DNA from: JAAYCI01 sp031549285
GTDB lineage: Bacteria > Bacillota > Clostridia > Oscillospirales > Ruminococcaceae
Direction: 5' to 3'
Length of the DNA: 35,187 nt
Assembly: GCA_031549285.1 (NCBI GenBank)
Contig: JAVBPZ010000012.1
Location: 1 to 35,187 of the forward strand
Under the pieces are notes generated by a model, which saw only the letters and a list, made by a program, of their open reading frames with translations, had not been told where the DNA came from and did no database searches. Shown piece after piece: positions 24,629-32,412 of the stretch (its first letter is position 1; each line of letters begins with the position of its first letter). Position numbers and translations under genes: made by a program.

Positions 24629-26101
24629 ATGGACAACCAGACCTTGTTTCAGTTTTTTGAGTGGAACCTGCCGCCGGACGGTCTTTTGTGGCGGCGTGCG
24701 GTTGCGCATGCGAAGCGGCTGCGCCAGGCGGGGTTTACCATGATATGGCTGCCGCCGGCGTATAAGGGCGCGGCGGGCCCCACCGACGTGGGATATGCGG
24801 TGTATGACACCTATGATTTGGGGGAATTTGACCAAAAGGGGAAGGTTCGGACCAAATATGGGACCCGGGAGGAGTATCTGGCGGCGATAAAAGCGCTGCA
24901 AAGAGAAAAAATGAAGGTGCTGGCGGATATTGTGCTGGGTCACCGCATGGGGGCGGATGAAACCGAGCTGGTGGAGGCGGAGCGCTTTGACCCGGAAAAC
25001 CGGCGGCAACCCATTTCCGGCGAAAGCCAGATACTGGCGTGGACGAAATATACCTTTCCCGCGCGAAAGGGAAAATATTCCAGCTTTACCTGGGACTGGA
25101 CCTGTTTTAAAGGGATTGATTGGGACGAAAAATCCAAGCAAAGCGGGGTGTACCAGTTCGAGGGCAAAGAATGGTCCGATAAGGTGGACGGAGAAAAGGG
25201 CAATTTTGATTACCTGATGGGCGCCGATGTTGACGTGAGTAACCCGCGGGTGGTGTCGGAACTGGTGCGCTGGGGCCGGTGGTACATGAAACAGACCGGC
25301 CTGGACGGGTTCCGGCTGGATGCGGTGAAGCACATTGACTATTCCTTTTATGAGGAATGGCTGGACGCGATGCGCACGAGTGCCAAAAAACCCCTGTTTG
25401 CGGTGGGGGAATATTGGAACGGCGACGTGAACGAGCTGACGGCGTACCTGGCCAACAATAATGACCGCATGGCGTTATTTGATGTGCCGCTGCATATGCA
25501 TTTCCGCGATGCGTCCGAGGCGGGCGGCGGGTATGGCATGCAGCAGTTGTTTGAAAACACGCTGGTGACACAGGACCCGGCCCATGCGGTCACCTTTGTG
25601 GACAACCACGATTCCCAGCCGGGACAGGCGCTGGCGTCCTGGGTGAAGCCGTGGTTCAAGCCACTGGCGTATGCGGCCATTCTGCTGCGGCAGGGCGGGC
25701 TGCCGTGTGTTTTTTATGCGGACTATTACGGCCTGAACAGCGACGGCGTGCCGCCGGTGCCGGGGCTGCAGCGCATGCTGCTGGTGCGCAAGCTGTGCGC
25801 GTATGGCGAGCAGCATGAGTATTTCGACCACGAAAACGTGGTGGGCTGGACCCGGGAGGGGGACACAAAACACTCGGCGTCCGGTTGCGCGGTGCTGATG
25901 AGCGACGGGCCCGGTGGCGAAAAACGCATGTATATGGGTAAACAGTTTGTGGGGCAGACGTTTTGGGACGTGCTGAAGCGGGTGCCGGAGGCGGTGGTGA
26001 TTGGCGAGGACGGTGAGGCGGTGTTTAAAACGCCGGGTGGCGGCGTGAGCGTGTGGATACCGGCGGCGGCGTACCGCAAGATTGCAATATACAGTGACTG
26101 A
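24629..26101 (+). CDS. amyA: Cytoplasmic alpha-amylase (GH13, AmyA-like)
   Basis: 490 residues with no signal peptide, like the cytoplasmic AmyA of enterics. The start MDNQTLFQFFEWNLP, the WLPPAYKGAAG segment and YDLGEFDQKG are characteristic. The catalytic residues are intact: nucleophile Asp231 (GFRLDAVKHI), acid/base Glu261 (FAVGEYWNGD) and Asp328 (FVDNHDSQPG). In conserved region I the family's NH pair reads GH (residues 104-105, DIVLGHRMGAD); the missing Asn is normally a calcium ligand. The enzyme would hydrolyse internal alpha-1,4 links in glycogen or maltodextrin. The ATG follows AAAGGAGAG at about eleven bases. A terminator follows at 26217. Confidence 0.95.
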   Translation: MDNQTLFQFFEWNLPPDGLLWRRAVAHAKRLRQAGFTMIWLPPAYKGAAGPTDVGYAVYDTYDLGEFDQKGKVRTKYGTREEYLAAIKALQREKMKVLADIVLGHRMGADETELVEAERFDPENRRQPISGESQILAWTKYTFPARKGKYSSFTWDWTCFKGIDWDEKSKQSGVYQFEGKEWSDKVDGEKGNFDYLMGADVDVSNPRVVSELVRWGRWYMKQTGLDGFRLDAVKHIDYSFYEEWLDAMRTSAKKPLFAVGEYWNGDVNELTAYLANNNDRMALFDVPLHMHFRDASEAGGGYGMQQLFENTLVTQDPAHAVTFVDNHDSQPGQALASWVKPWFKPLAYAAILLRQGGLPCVFYADYYGLNSDGVPPVPGLQRMLLVRKLCAYGEQHEYFDHENVVGWTREGDTKHSASGCAVLMSDGPGGEKRMYMGKQFVGQTFWDVLKRVPEAVVIGEDGEAVFKTPGGGVSVWIPAAAYRKIAIYSD

Positions 26102-26216
26102 GGTGGTGTACGGGTGTGTCGGCGCAGCGCGTGGTAGAGGTACTGCGTGCGGGATGCGGACAGCGGGAAGTGGGTGCATTCCGCAGCAGGGAAGGCACAA
26201 CAGGAAACAAACAGAA

Positions 26217-26259
26217 AACCGGCAGGGTTTCGTTTGAGAGACCCCGCCGGTTATTTTAT
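26217..26259 (+). terminator. Intrinsic terminator after the amylase gene
   Basis: Stem AACCGGC/GCCGGTT (26217-26223 with 26246-26252), extended by GGG/CCC inside, followed by ATTTTATT. A structured repeat begins directly after it. Confidence 0.75.
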
Positions 26260-26442
26260 TGCCCGACGAAGCGAGCGCCACGCGAATGCTTGCATTCGCA
26301 TGGCCGAGTGAGGAGAGCGACAACGGGTATAATACCCCGCGGTCTTCGCCCAAGAGATTAAAAGGATGGCGGCCTACGGGCTGCCGCGGGAAACGCGCGA
26401 AGCGCGGGGCCGGGGCTCTGCCCCGGGGTTAATACCCGTTAT
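26258..26442 (+). repeat. Structured intergenic repeat, copy B (most complete)
   Basis: Contains hairpin GCGAATGC/GCATTCGC (26282-26299), an outer pairing AACGGGTAT / ATACCCGTT (26322-26330 with 26432-26440), the invariant UACG-loop hairpin (26368-26385) and a CCGGGGC/GCCCCGG hairpin near 26410-26426. Copies A (7645-7820) and C (27747-27886) are on the other strand. The hairpin at 26282 differs in sequence but is kept as a pairing in C (GCGAAAAC/GTTTTCGC), evidence that the fold is selected. Confidence 0.8.
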
Positions 26443-26585
26443 TTGTATTTTGTGCGGAAGAAAGCGTGTGGAAGAACCTAAAAAAGAAATAGAGGACAAA
26501 ATAGAATTTAAATAGCTGGAAAAGGGCCGGAGGTGAAAGTGAAAGAGGTGAATGATGGGAAAAGTTCATTTGCCTGGCGGTAGAA

Positions 26586-27650
26586 TCAAGCTGGGTACAG
26601 GTGCTGAACAAAGTTTTCCGGCAAGGTGATGTTTTGTTTCGGAACCTGTTCCCAGGAGAAGAGGGGGAGCAGATCCTGTGGGGTGGCTTCGTCCGGCGTG
26701 GGAACCAGGCCCGCCAGGTGCGCCAGCGTGCCGATGATGCGCTGGGGGGAAACCTTGTTTTGTCGCAGGGTGAACAGGTCCAGGTCGGCGTCGCGTTTGG
26801 ACAGGCGGCGGCCGTCCGGCGCCAGCAGCAGCGGTACATGGCAGAACCGCGGCGGGGTATAGCCCAGCGTTTGCAACAGCCAAATTTGCCGCGGTGTGCT
26901 GGACAGCAGGTCCCGCCCGCGCACCACCTCGGTGACGCCCATGTCGCCGTCGTCCGCCGGGGCGGCCAGCTGGTAGGCGAACACCCCGTCGGACCGGCGC
27001 AGGATGAAATCGCCACAGTCTTTGGCCAGGTTTTCCTCGTAATACCCCTGGCAGCCGTCGGTGAAGGCAATTGTGGTGTCCGGCACCCGTATGCGCAGGG
27101 CGGGTGGGCGCCGCTGCTGTTTGCTGGCAATATCCTGCGGGGACAGGGCGCGGCAGGCGCCGTCATATAGGGGGGAGCCGTCGGACAGGTGCGGGGCTTC
27201 GGCGGCGTGCAGCTCGGCACGGCTGCAAAAGCAGGGGTACACCAGCCCGGCGGAAGAAAGTGTTTCAAGGCAGGCCGCATAAAAAGATGTGCGGCGGCTT
27301 TGGTGGCACAGCGGGGCGAGGCCGTCATAGTCTGGCGAAGGGGTGGCAGGTTTTGGGGGTGGAGTGATTTCGAATGCGACAGAGGCGGACAGAGAGCCCG
27401 CGCTGGAAAAAAAGCCTGTGGAAGCAGGACAATCGTCCCAATTCAGCCCCAGCCAGGCAAGGTCCGCCAGCATGTCCCGCGTGAAGGCAGGGCTGGTGCG
27501 GTGGGGGTCCAGGTCCTCGATGCGCAGCAGCAAGCGGCCGCCCTGGGCGCGGGCCGAAAGCCAGCACAGCAGCGCGGAGAAAACATTGCCCAGGTGCATG
27601 CGGCCGCTGGGTGTGGGGGCAAAGCGGCCGACGACGGTGTGGTTTTCCAT
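26586..27650 (-). CDS. gluQ: Glutamyl-Q tRNA(Asp) synthetase (GluQ-RS)
   Basis: 354 residues, longer than the usual 290-310. Class I synthetase signatures are seen: PTPSGRMHLGN (HIGH equivalent), RIEDLDPHR and RRLSKRD (KMSKS equivalent). The zinc site CxC-x19-YxxxC is intact (Cys140, Cys142, Tyr162, Cys166). The tRNA anticodon-binding part of GluRS is absent, as expected for GluQ-RS, which attaches glutamate to queuosine of tRNA-Asp. About 40 residues at 76-118 (Ser/Pro-rich) look like an insertion between the two halves of the Rossmann fold. The ATG at 27650 follows GGGAGG at about ten bases. No neighbour is related to queuosine synthesis. Confidence 0.92.
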   Translation of the reverse strand: MENHTVVGRFAPTPSGRMHLGNVFSALLCWLSARAQGGRLLLRIEDLDPHRTSPAFTRDMLADLAWLGLNWDDCPASTGFFSSAGSLSASVAFEITPPPKPATPSPDYDGLAPLCHQSRRTSFYAACLETLSSAGLVYPCFCSRAELHAAEAPHLSDGSPLYDGACRALSPQDIASKQQRRPPALRIRVPDTTIAFTDGCQGYYEENLAKDCGDFILRRSDGVFAYQLAAPADDGDMGVTEVVRGRDLLSSTPRQIWLLQTLGYTPPRFCHVPLLLAPDGRRLSKRDADLDLFTLRQNKVSPQRIIGTLAHLAGLVPTPDEATPQDLLPLFSWEQVPKQNITLPENFVQHLYPA

Positions 27651-27746
27651 AAAGAGGGGACCTCCCTGCGGACGGATAAAAAAAGATTTTTTAAAACAAA
27701 TTAAATAAAGAAAAGAATGAAAAGAAATGCGGAATGAATGGTATCG

Positions 27747-27886
27747 TACCGCGGGGCAGCCCGTAGGCCGCCATCTGTTCATTCTCTTGGGTGCGCCGCG
27801 GGGTATTAAACTATTCTCAGCCTGCCTTGCTCGGTCATGCGAAAACGAGTTTTCGCGCGACTCTCACTTCGTTGGCCAATAAATAC
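27747..27886 (-). repeat. Structured intergenic repeat, copy C (shorter)
   Basis: On the minus strand it aligns with copies A and B from GGCCAACGAAG to the GCCCCGCGG end. It keeps the UACG-loop hairpin exactly (27755-27772) and has hairpin GCGAAAAC/GTTTTCGC (27839-27856) in place of the GCGAATGC version of copy B. The distal CCGGGGC hairpin of A and B is missing. It lies upstream of gluQ in a 730-bp gap that otherwise holds the cloverleaf repeat and the leuA leader. Confidence 0.75.
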
Positions 27887-28012
27887 CATAAGCGTATAGC
27901 AAAAGTGGATTTTGGGGAAAGAGAAGCTACGTATTATGAGAGAAGTTGTTTTATTAATTGTACCACAGCAGTGGGTGTTGGCGGCAAAGTTTTTGTGGGG
28001 CGGTGTGGAATG

Positions 28013-28102
28013 CCGAAGGCCCCCTGGGCGGCGCAGCCGCCCAGGGGGCGGGCGCGGGCGCAGCCCGCGACAGGGGGCGCTGCACGCAGCGCCGGCCTTC
28101 GG
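28013..28102 (-). repeat. Cloverleaf repeat, copy Y
   Basis: Same architecture as 20656-20749 in reverse orientation: closing stem of 9 bp (28013-28021 with 28094-28102), then hairpins of 11 bp (28022-28046), 7 bp (28053-28069) and 8 bp (28076-28093). Relative to copy X a C-G pair in the 11-bp hairpin is changed to T-A on both strands, and the closing stem has different but still fully paired sequence. Confidence 0.85.
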
Positions 28103-28233
28103 CCGGGTGGGTGGCGCGCAAAGGTGCGGGAAAGTGCCGGGGTTCTCCGGGCGGAGCGCACAAAAGGATGCCGTGGGAGAAAACAGATGAAAAGAGGATG
28201 GTGAGTATCGGGGGGGTCCTGCAGAATTTTTTT

Positions 28234-28263
28234 TTGCAAACAACCGGGCAAATGATATATAAT
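28234..28263 (+). promoter_or_regulatory. Promoter of leuA
   Basis: TTGCAA (28234-28239) within a T-rich stretch, 18-bp spacer, perfect TATAAT (28258-28263). The 5' leader would be about 110 bases. Confidence 0.65.
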
Positions 28264-28274
28264 GAACAGACTAC

Positions 28275-28356
28275 GGTAATGCCCCACAAACGGCGCGCGG
28301 CGGCATGTGTTTGCGCAAGCCCCCAGGAAGCTGTACGCGGGCGGTGTGGTATTGCC
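28275..28356 (+). promoter_or_regulatory. Structured leader RNA of leuA
   Basis: The leader can close a long stem: 28275-28287 (GGTAATGCCCCAC) pairs with 28344-28356 (GTGTGGTATTGCC) in 12 of 13 positions, counting G-U pairs. The enclosed 56 bases are GC-rich and could form further hairpins. The ribosome binding site (28367-28374) lies just outside the stem. No T-box core motif and no known amino-acid riboswitch signature could be recognised. A regulatory role in leucine response is inferred from position. Confidence 0.5.
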
Positions 28357-28382
28357 CACATTTCCGAAAGGAGGAAGTACTC

Positions 28383-30041
28383 TTGAAGAACTATGACAAG
28401 TACGCCCCCGGCTATTTCCCGGTTGCAAACCCGGAAAGACGCTGGGCACAAAAAGACCACATCGAAACCGCCCCCGTTTGGTGCAGCGTGGACCTACGCG
28501 ACGGTAACCAAAGCTTAGTGGTGCCCATGACGCTGGAACAAAAACTGGAGTTTTTCTCCTTTTTGGTGCAGGTGGGGTTTAAGGAAATTGAGGTGGGGTT
28601 CCCTGCCGCCAGCGACACGGAGTTTGAGCTGCTGCGTGCCTTGATAGAAAAAAACCTGGTGCCGGACGACGTTACCCTGCAGGTGCTGACCCAGTGCCGC
28701 GAGCATATCATCCGCAAGACGTTTGACGCGCTGAAAGGCGCCAAAAATGCCATTGTGCATTTTTATAATTCTGTTAGCCTGGCACAGCGGGAACAGGTGT
28801 TTAAAAAGAGCCGGGAAGAAATAAAGGAGATTGCGGTGTCTGGCGCACGGCTGGTGAAACAGCTGGCGGAGGAATATGAGGGCAATTTCCGGTTTGAGTA
28901 TAGCCCGGAGAGCTTCACCGGGACCGAGCCGGACTATGCGCTGGAAGTATGCAACGCCGTGTTGGACGCGCTGCAGCCGTCGGAAGCGAACCCGGTGATT
29001 ATTAACCTGCCGGTGACGGTGGAAATGAGCATGCCGCACATTTACGCGAACCAGGTGGAGTATATTAGCGACCGGTTGCGCTACCGGGAACATGTTATTG
29101 TGTCCCTGCACCCGCACAATGACCGCGGGTGCGGCGTAGCCGATACCGAGCTGGGCCAGCTGGCGGGCGCACAGCGGGTGGAGGGAACACTGTTTGGCAA
29201 CGGCGAACGCACCGGCAACGTGGATATTGTCACGCTGGCGCTGAACCTGTTCAGCCATGGGGTGGACCCACAGCTAGACTTTTCCGATATGCCGGCGGTG
29301 ACGGCGGCGTACGAGGCGGCCACCGGTATGCATGTGTATGAGCGGCAGCCCTATGCCGGCACGCTGGTATTTGCGGCGTTTTCCGGCAGCCACCAGGACG
29401 CCATTGCAAAAGGCATGGCCTGGCGCAAGGAAAAGGGCCTGCGGGAGTGGACAGTGCCATACCTGCCCATAGACCCGGCGGATGTGGGACGGGAGTATGA
29501 GACCGACGTGATTCGCATCAATTCCCAAAGCGGCAAGGGCGGTATTGGGTATTTGCTGGAGCAGAACTATGGGTATTCGCTGCCGCCAAAGATGCGGGAA
29601 GCGTTTGGCTATGTGGTGAAGGGCGTGTCCGACCGCGAGCACCGGGAGCTGAGCCCCGCCCAGGTGAAGGAAATTTTCGAGGAAACGTATTTGAACGTGG
29701 CAAAGCCGTTGGATGTTTCCGAGGTGCATTTTATTCAGCAAAGCGGCATTTTGGCGGCCATTACGGTGCACGAAAACGGCACGGCGCGCGAGGTAACCGC
29801 CAAAGGCAACGGCCGCCTGGACGCGGTGTCCAACGCGCTGCGGGAAGCCACCGGGAAGGATTTTTCCATCCTGACCTATGCCGAGCATGCGCTGGAGACC
29901 GGTTCCTCCAGCAAAGCAGTGGCGTATGTGGGCCTTTCCTGGGGCGACGGCAAGGTGACCTGGGGCGCTGGGCAGCACACCGATATCATTGTGGCCAGCG
30001 TGACGGCGCTGGTGTCGGCGTATAACAACAAGGGCGAGTAA
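28383..30041 (+). CDS. leuA: 2-isopropylmalate synthase (long, type 2 form)
   Basis: 552 residues. The start is TTG at 28383, eight bases after AAAGGAGG; the residues that follow (KNYDKYAPGYFPV, PVWCSVDLRDGNQSL) match the N-terminus of the long LeuA group. The DRE-TIM catalytic barrel has the metal-binding SLHPHNDRGCG and the LFGNGERTGN loop. The C-terminal LeuA regulatory domain (from about residue 430) is complete, so leucine feedback inhibition is expected. The enzyme condenses acetyl-CoA with 2-oxoisovalerate, the first step of leucine synthesis. It has its own promoter and structured leader, and a terminator lies between it and leuB. Confidence 0.96.
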   Translation: MKNYDKYAPGYFPVANPERRWAQKDHIETAPVWCSVDLRDGNQSLVVPMTLEQKLEFFSFLVQVGFKEIEVGFPAASDTEFELLRALIEKNLVPDDVTLQVLTQCREHIIRKTFDALKGAKNAIVHFYNSVSLAQREQVFKKSREEIKEIAVSGARLVKQLAEEYEGNFRFEYSPESFTGTEPDYALEVCNAVLDALQPSEANPVIINLPVTVEMSMPHIYANQVEYISDRLRYREHVIVSLHPHNDRGCGVADTELGQLAGAQRVEGTLFGNGERTGNVDIVTLALNLFSHGVDPQLDFSDMPAVTAAYEAATGMHVYERQPYAGTLVFAAFSGSHQDAIAKGMAWRKEKGLREWTVPYLPIDPADVGREYETDVIRINSQSGKGGIGYLLEQNYGYSLPPKMREAFGYVVKGVSDREHRELSPAQVKEIFEETYLNVAKPLDVSEVHFIQQSGILAAITVHENGTAREVTAKGNGRLDAVSNALREATGKDFSILTYAEHALETGSSSKAVAYVGLSWGDGKVTWGAGQHTDIIVASVTALVSAYNNKGE

Positions 30042-30058
30042 CTATTTGGCAGGGACCT

Positions 30059-30125
30059 ATCCGGATAAAACGGCGACAGGGATTTTGTCGGCATTTTATC
30101 CGGATTGTATTTTGCCTTTTTTTAC
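30059..30125 (+). terminator. Intrinsic terminator between leuA and leuB
   Basis: Perfect 12-bp arms ATCCGGATAAAA / TTTTATCCGGAT (30059-30070 and 30094-30105) with an inner GACA/TGTC pairing, then a T-rich tract ending in seven T. It could attenuate or end leuA transcription before leuB. Confidence 0.85.
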
Positions 30126-30238
30126 AAGGTTTTTTGTGGTATGGTAGAAAAGTAGAAACGCGGCCGGAGCAACCAAATAGGATACTGGGCGAAGCCCATG
30201 TTGCCGGGGGATACAGCCGGCGGAAAAGAGGAGTTTTT

Positions 30239-31309
30239 ATGCAGAAAACCATTGCGGTGATTCGGGGGGACGGCATTGGCCCGGAGATTGTGGCCGAGGC
30301 GCTGGCGGTGCTGGATGCCGTTGCGAGAAAATTCGGCCATGTGTTTACTTATAAGGAAGTGCTGATGGGCGGCTGTGCGATTGACGCGGTGGGCCGGCCG
30401 CTGCCGGAAGAAACGCTGCAAACCTGTCTGGCAGCGGACGGTGTGCTGCTGGGTGCCGTGGGCGGGCCGAAGTGGGAAACGTTGCCCGGGGACCAGCGCC
30501 CGGAAAAAGGACTGCTGGCACTGCGAAAAGGCATGGCGCTGTATGCGAACCTGCGCCCGGCGTGCCTGTTCCCGGCGCTGGCCGCTGCCTGCCCGCTGCG
30601 GGCGGATATTGCTGCTGCCGGTATTGACTTTCTGGTGGTGCGGGAGCTGATAGGCGGGGTATATTTTGGCGAGCATAAGACCGAGGTGGTGAATGGTGAG
30701 CGGGTGGCTACCGACGTGATGCCCTATAGCGAGAGCGAAATACGCCGTATTTTACACACGGCGTTTGCCGCGGCGCGCACCCGCCGCAAAAAGGTGCTGA
30801 GCGTGGACAAGGCAAACGTGCTGGATACCAGCCGCCTGTGGCGCGCGGTGGCGGCGGAGGTGGCGGCCGAATACCCGGACGTGGCGTTTGAAAACATGCT
30901 GGTGGACAATGCCGCCATGCAGATTGTGAAAGACCCGGCGCAGTTTGACGTGATGGTGACGGAAAATATGTTCGGGGATATTTTGTCGGATGAAGCCAGC
31001 ATGGTTACCGGTTCCATCGGGATGATACCGTCGGCCAGCCTGGGGGAGGGCAGCCGCGGGTTGTATGAGCCGATTCATGGTTCGGCGCCGGATATTGCGG
31101 GGCAGGACAAGGCAAACCCCATCGGCACCATTTTGTCCGCTGCCATGCTGCTGCGGTATTCCTTTGGCATGCAGGCGGAGGCCGCCGCTGTGGAGGCGGC
31201 GGTGGACGCGGCGCTGGCGGCGCGCCTGCGCACCGGCGACATGATGGAAGTGGGCGCCACCCTGGTGGGGTGCCATGAAATGGGCACGGCGGTGGCGGCG
31301 AATATTTAG
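30239..31309 (+). CDS. leuB: 3-isopropylmalate dehydrogenase
   Basis: 356 residues of the isocitrate/isopropylmalate dehydrogenase family. VIRGDGIGPEIV at the start, LRPACLFPAL with the substrate Arg, FLVVRELIGGVYFGEH, the VDNAAMQIV / FGDILSDEASM metal-binding region with its Asp residues, and the NAD-binding EPIHGSAPDIAGQDKANPIGTI are all present, which marks it as LeuB. It oxidises and decarboxylates 3-isopropylmalate in the cytoplasm. The ATG follows AAGAGGAG. The leader before it (30164-30207) can form GCAAC/GTTGC around an inner TGGGC-GAA-GCCCA hairpin. leuC and leuD, normally between or next to leuA and leuB, are not in this window. Confidence 0.96.
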   Translation: MQKTIAVIRGDGIGPEIVAEALAVLDAVARKFGHVFTYKEVLMGGCAIDAVGRPLPEETLQTCLAADGVLLGAVGGPKWETLPGDQRPEKGLLALRKGMALYANLRPACLFPALAAACPLRADIAAAGIDFLVVRELIGGVYFGEHKTEVVNGERVATDVMPYSESEIRRILHTAFAAARTRRKKVLSVDKANVLDTSRLWRAVAAEVAAEYPDVAFENMLVDNAAMQIVKDPAQFDVMVTENMFGDILSDEASMVTGSIGMIPSASLGEGSRGLYEPIHGSAPDIAGQDKANPIGTILSAAMLLRYSFGMQAEAAAVEAAVDAALAARLRTGDMMEVGATLVGCHEMGTAVAANI

Positions 31310-31484
31310 CGGTATGTGACTTTGCGCCCCCCGTTTTGGCCGTGTGGTAAATGGGTGTTGCGCTGTGTCCGCAGTGCTTTGTGCAGGGATGGCTATTCTG
31401 TAAAAAGGATGCTATACTGGGAAAGCAGTATTTGGTGTTTCCCCTCGGAACAGGGGCCGCGGGAAAGACAAGGGGGAAAAGAAT

Positions 31485-32264
31485 ATGGAGGACCAAAACC
31501 GGCAGGACCAGGCGTTCCAAATGATAGAAAAAGGGCGTAAAATTGTATTTGTAATCGCGACCATCTATATCGTTTCTGCGGTTCTTTCTTTTTTCGTGAA
31601 CTGGAATATTATCTCGCTGGGCATTTCTATTGCGCTAAGCATAGCGCTGTACCGCGGTGTGGCATGGGTGCGGTGGTTCTATGTTATTGGCGGGGCAATC
31701 GGGTTTATTATAGAAATATTTGCGCTGTTGGGGTATGCGCAGCAGCTTTCTGTTTTGCCAGTTTGGTATTGGGTATTATCTGGTATTACCACGGTAATAA
31801 GCATTGTTGCTATAATATTTTTGTTTGCAAACAAAGAGGTGAAGACGTTTCTTCTCTACCAAAAATATGGGGACGCGATTGCGCAAGAGGACCAGATTGT
31901 GCGGCTGGAAGACAGAGTTCAAACGCTGGAGCAGGAACAGGCCAAAATGCAGGAAAAACCCTGCCCGCTGTGTGGAGAGAAGATTGCCGACGGGCAAAGG
32001 TACTGCCAGTTTTGCGGAGGCGACGTGAGCGCGAAAGAAGAAGAAATAAAAAAGGCAAATGAAGAAAAATGGGCGCAGGAAGGTGCTGTCGCGCTGTTCA
32101 GCGATGAAAGCATTGCCAAACAGGTGGCGAAGTATAACCGCCTTTACGGGAAGGCGGCGAGTGTGTCTTTCCTGGAGGACAAGGCCAAAGAGCTGGGTCT
32201 GGACGATGTGAAAATTTCCGAAGAGGATGTGGACCGGATACTTGCGGCACAGGCTGCGCGGTAA
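31485..32264 (+). CDS. Four-helix membrane protein with coiled coil and zinc ribbon
   Basis: 259 residues, family not recognised. Four hydrophobic segments lie at about 19-38, 42-58, 64-84 and 95-116, then a predicted coiled coil (131-158, repeated Glu/Gln/Leu), then a zinc ribbon with Cys160, Cys163, Cys174 and Cys177 (CPLCGEKIADGQRYCQFCG). The last 80 residues are charged and helical. Proteins of this shape are common in Firmicutes and mostly uncharacterised; with the ribbon in the cytoplasm it could recruit a partner, but that is a guess. The ATG is preceded by a purine-rich AGGGGGAAAAG site. A -10-like TATACT lies about 65 bases upstream with no good -35. Confidence 0.8.
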   Translation: MEDQNRQDQAFQMIEKGRKIVFVIATIYIVSAVLSFFVNWNIISLGISIALSIALYRGVAWVRWFYVIGGAIGFIIEIFALLGYAQQLSVLPVWYWVLSGITTVISIVAIIFLFANKEVKTFLLYQKYGDAIAQEDQIVRLEDRVQTLEQEQAKMQEKPCPLCGEKIADGQRYCQFCGGDVSAKEEEIKKANEEKWAQEGAVALFSDESIAKQVAKYNRLYGKAASVSFLEDKAKELGLDDVKISEEDVDRILAAQAAR

Positions 32265-32283
32265 TTTCAAAATGTCACCCTGA

Positions 32284-32327
32284 AGTCACTGTGCGGCCTT
32301 GTTTTGCACAGTGACTGTGTTGTTTTT
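32284..32327 (+). terminator. Intrinsic terminator after the zinc-ribbon protein gene
   Basis: Perfect 11-bp arms AGTCACTGTGC / GCACAGTGACT (32284-32294 and 32306-32316), followed by GTGTTGTTTTT. Confidence 0.85.
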
Positions 32328-32412
32328 AATGTGGATAAATGCGAAATTAATACGCGATAAATACAAAGAAATACACGTCCATTCACAGCCGAGCGAAAAA
32401 GGAGGCGCAGAT

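Noticed and set aside
28264..28382. T-box riboswitch for leuA
   Set aside because: No T-box core (GGGTGGNACCGCG-like) or specifier loop could be recognised; the leader is reported as unclassified.
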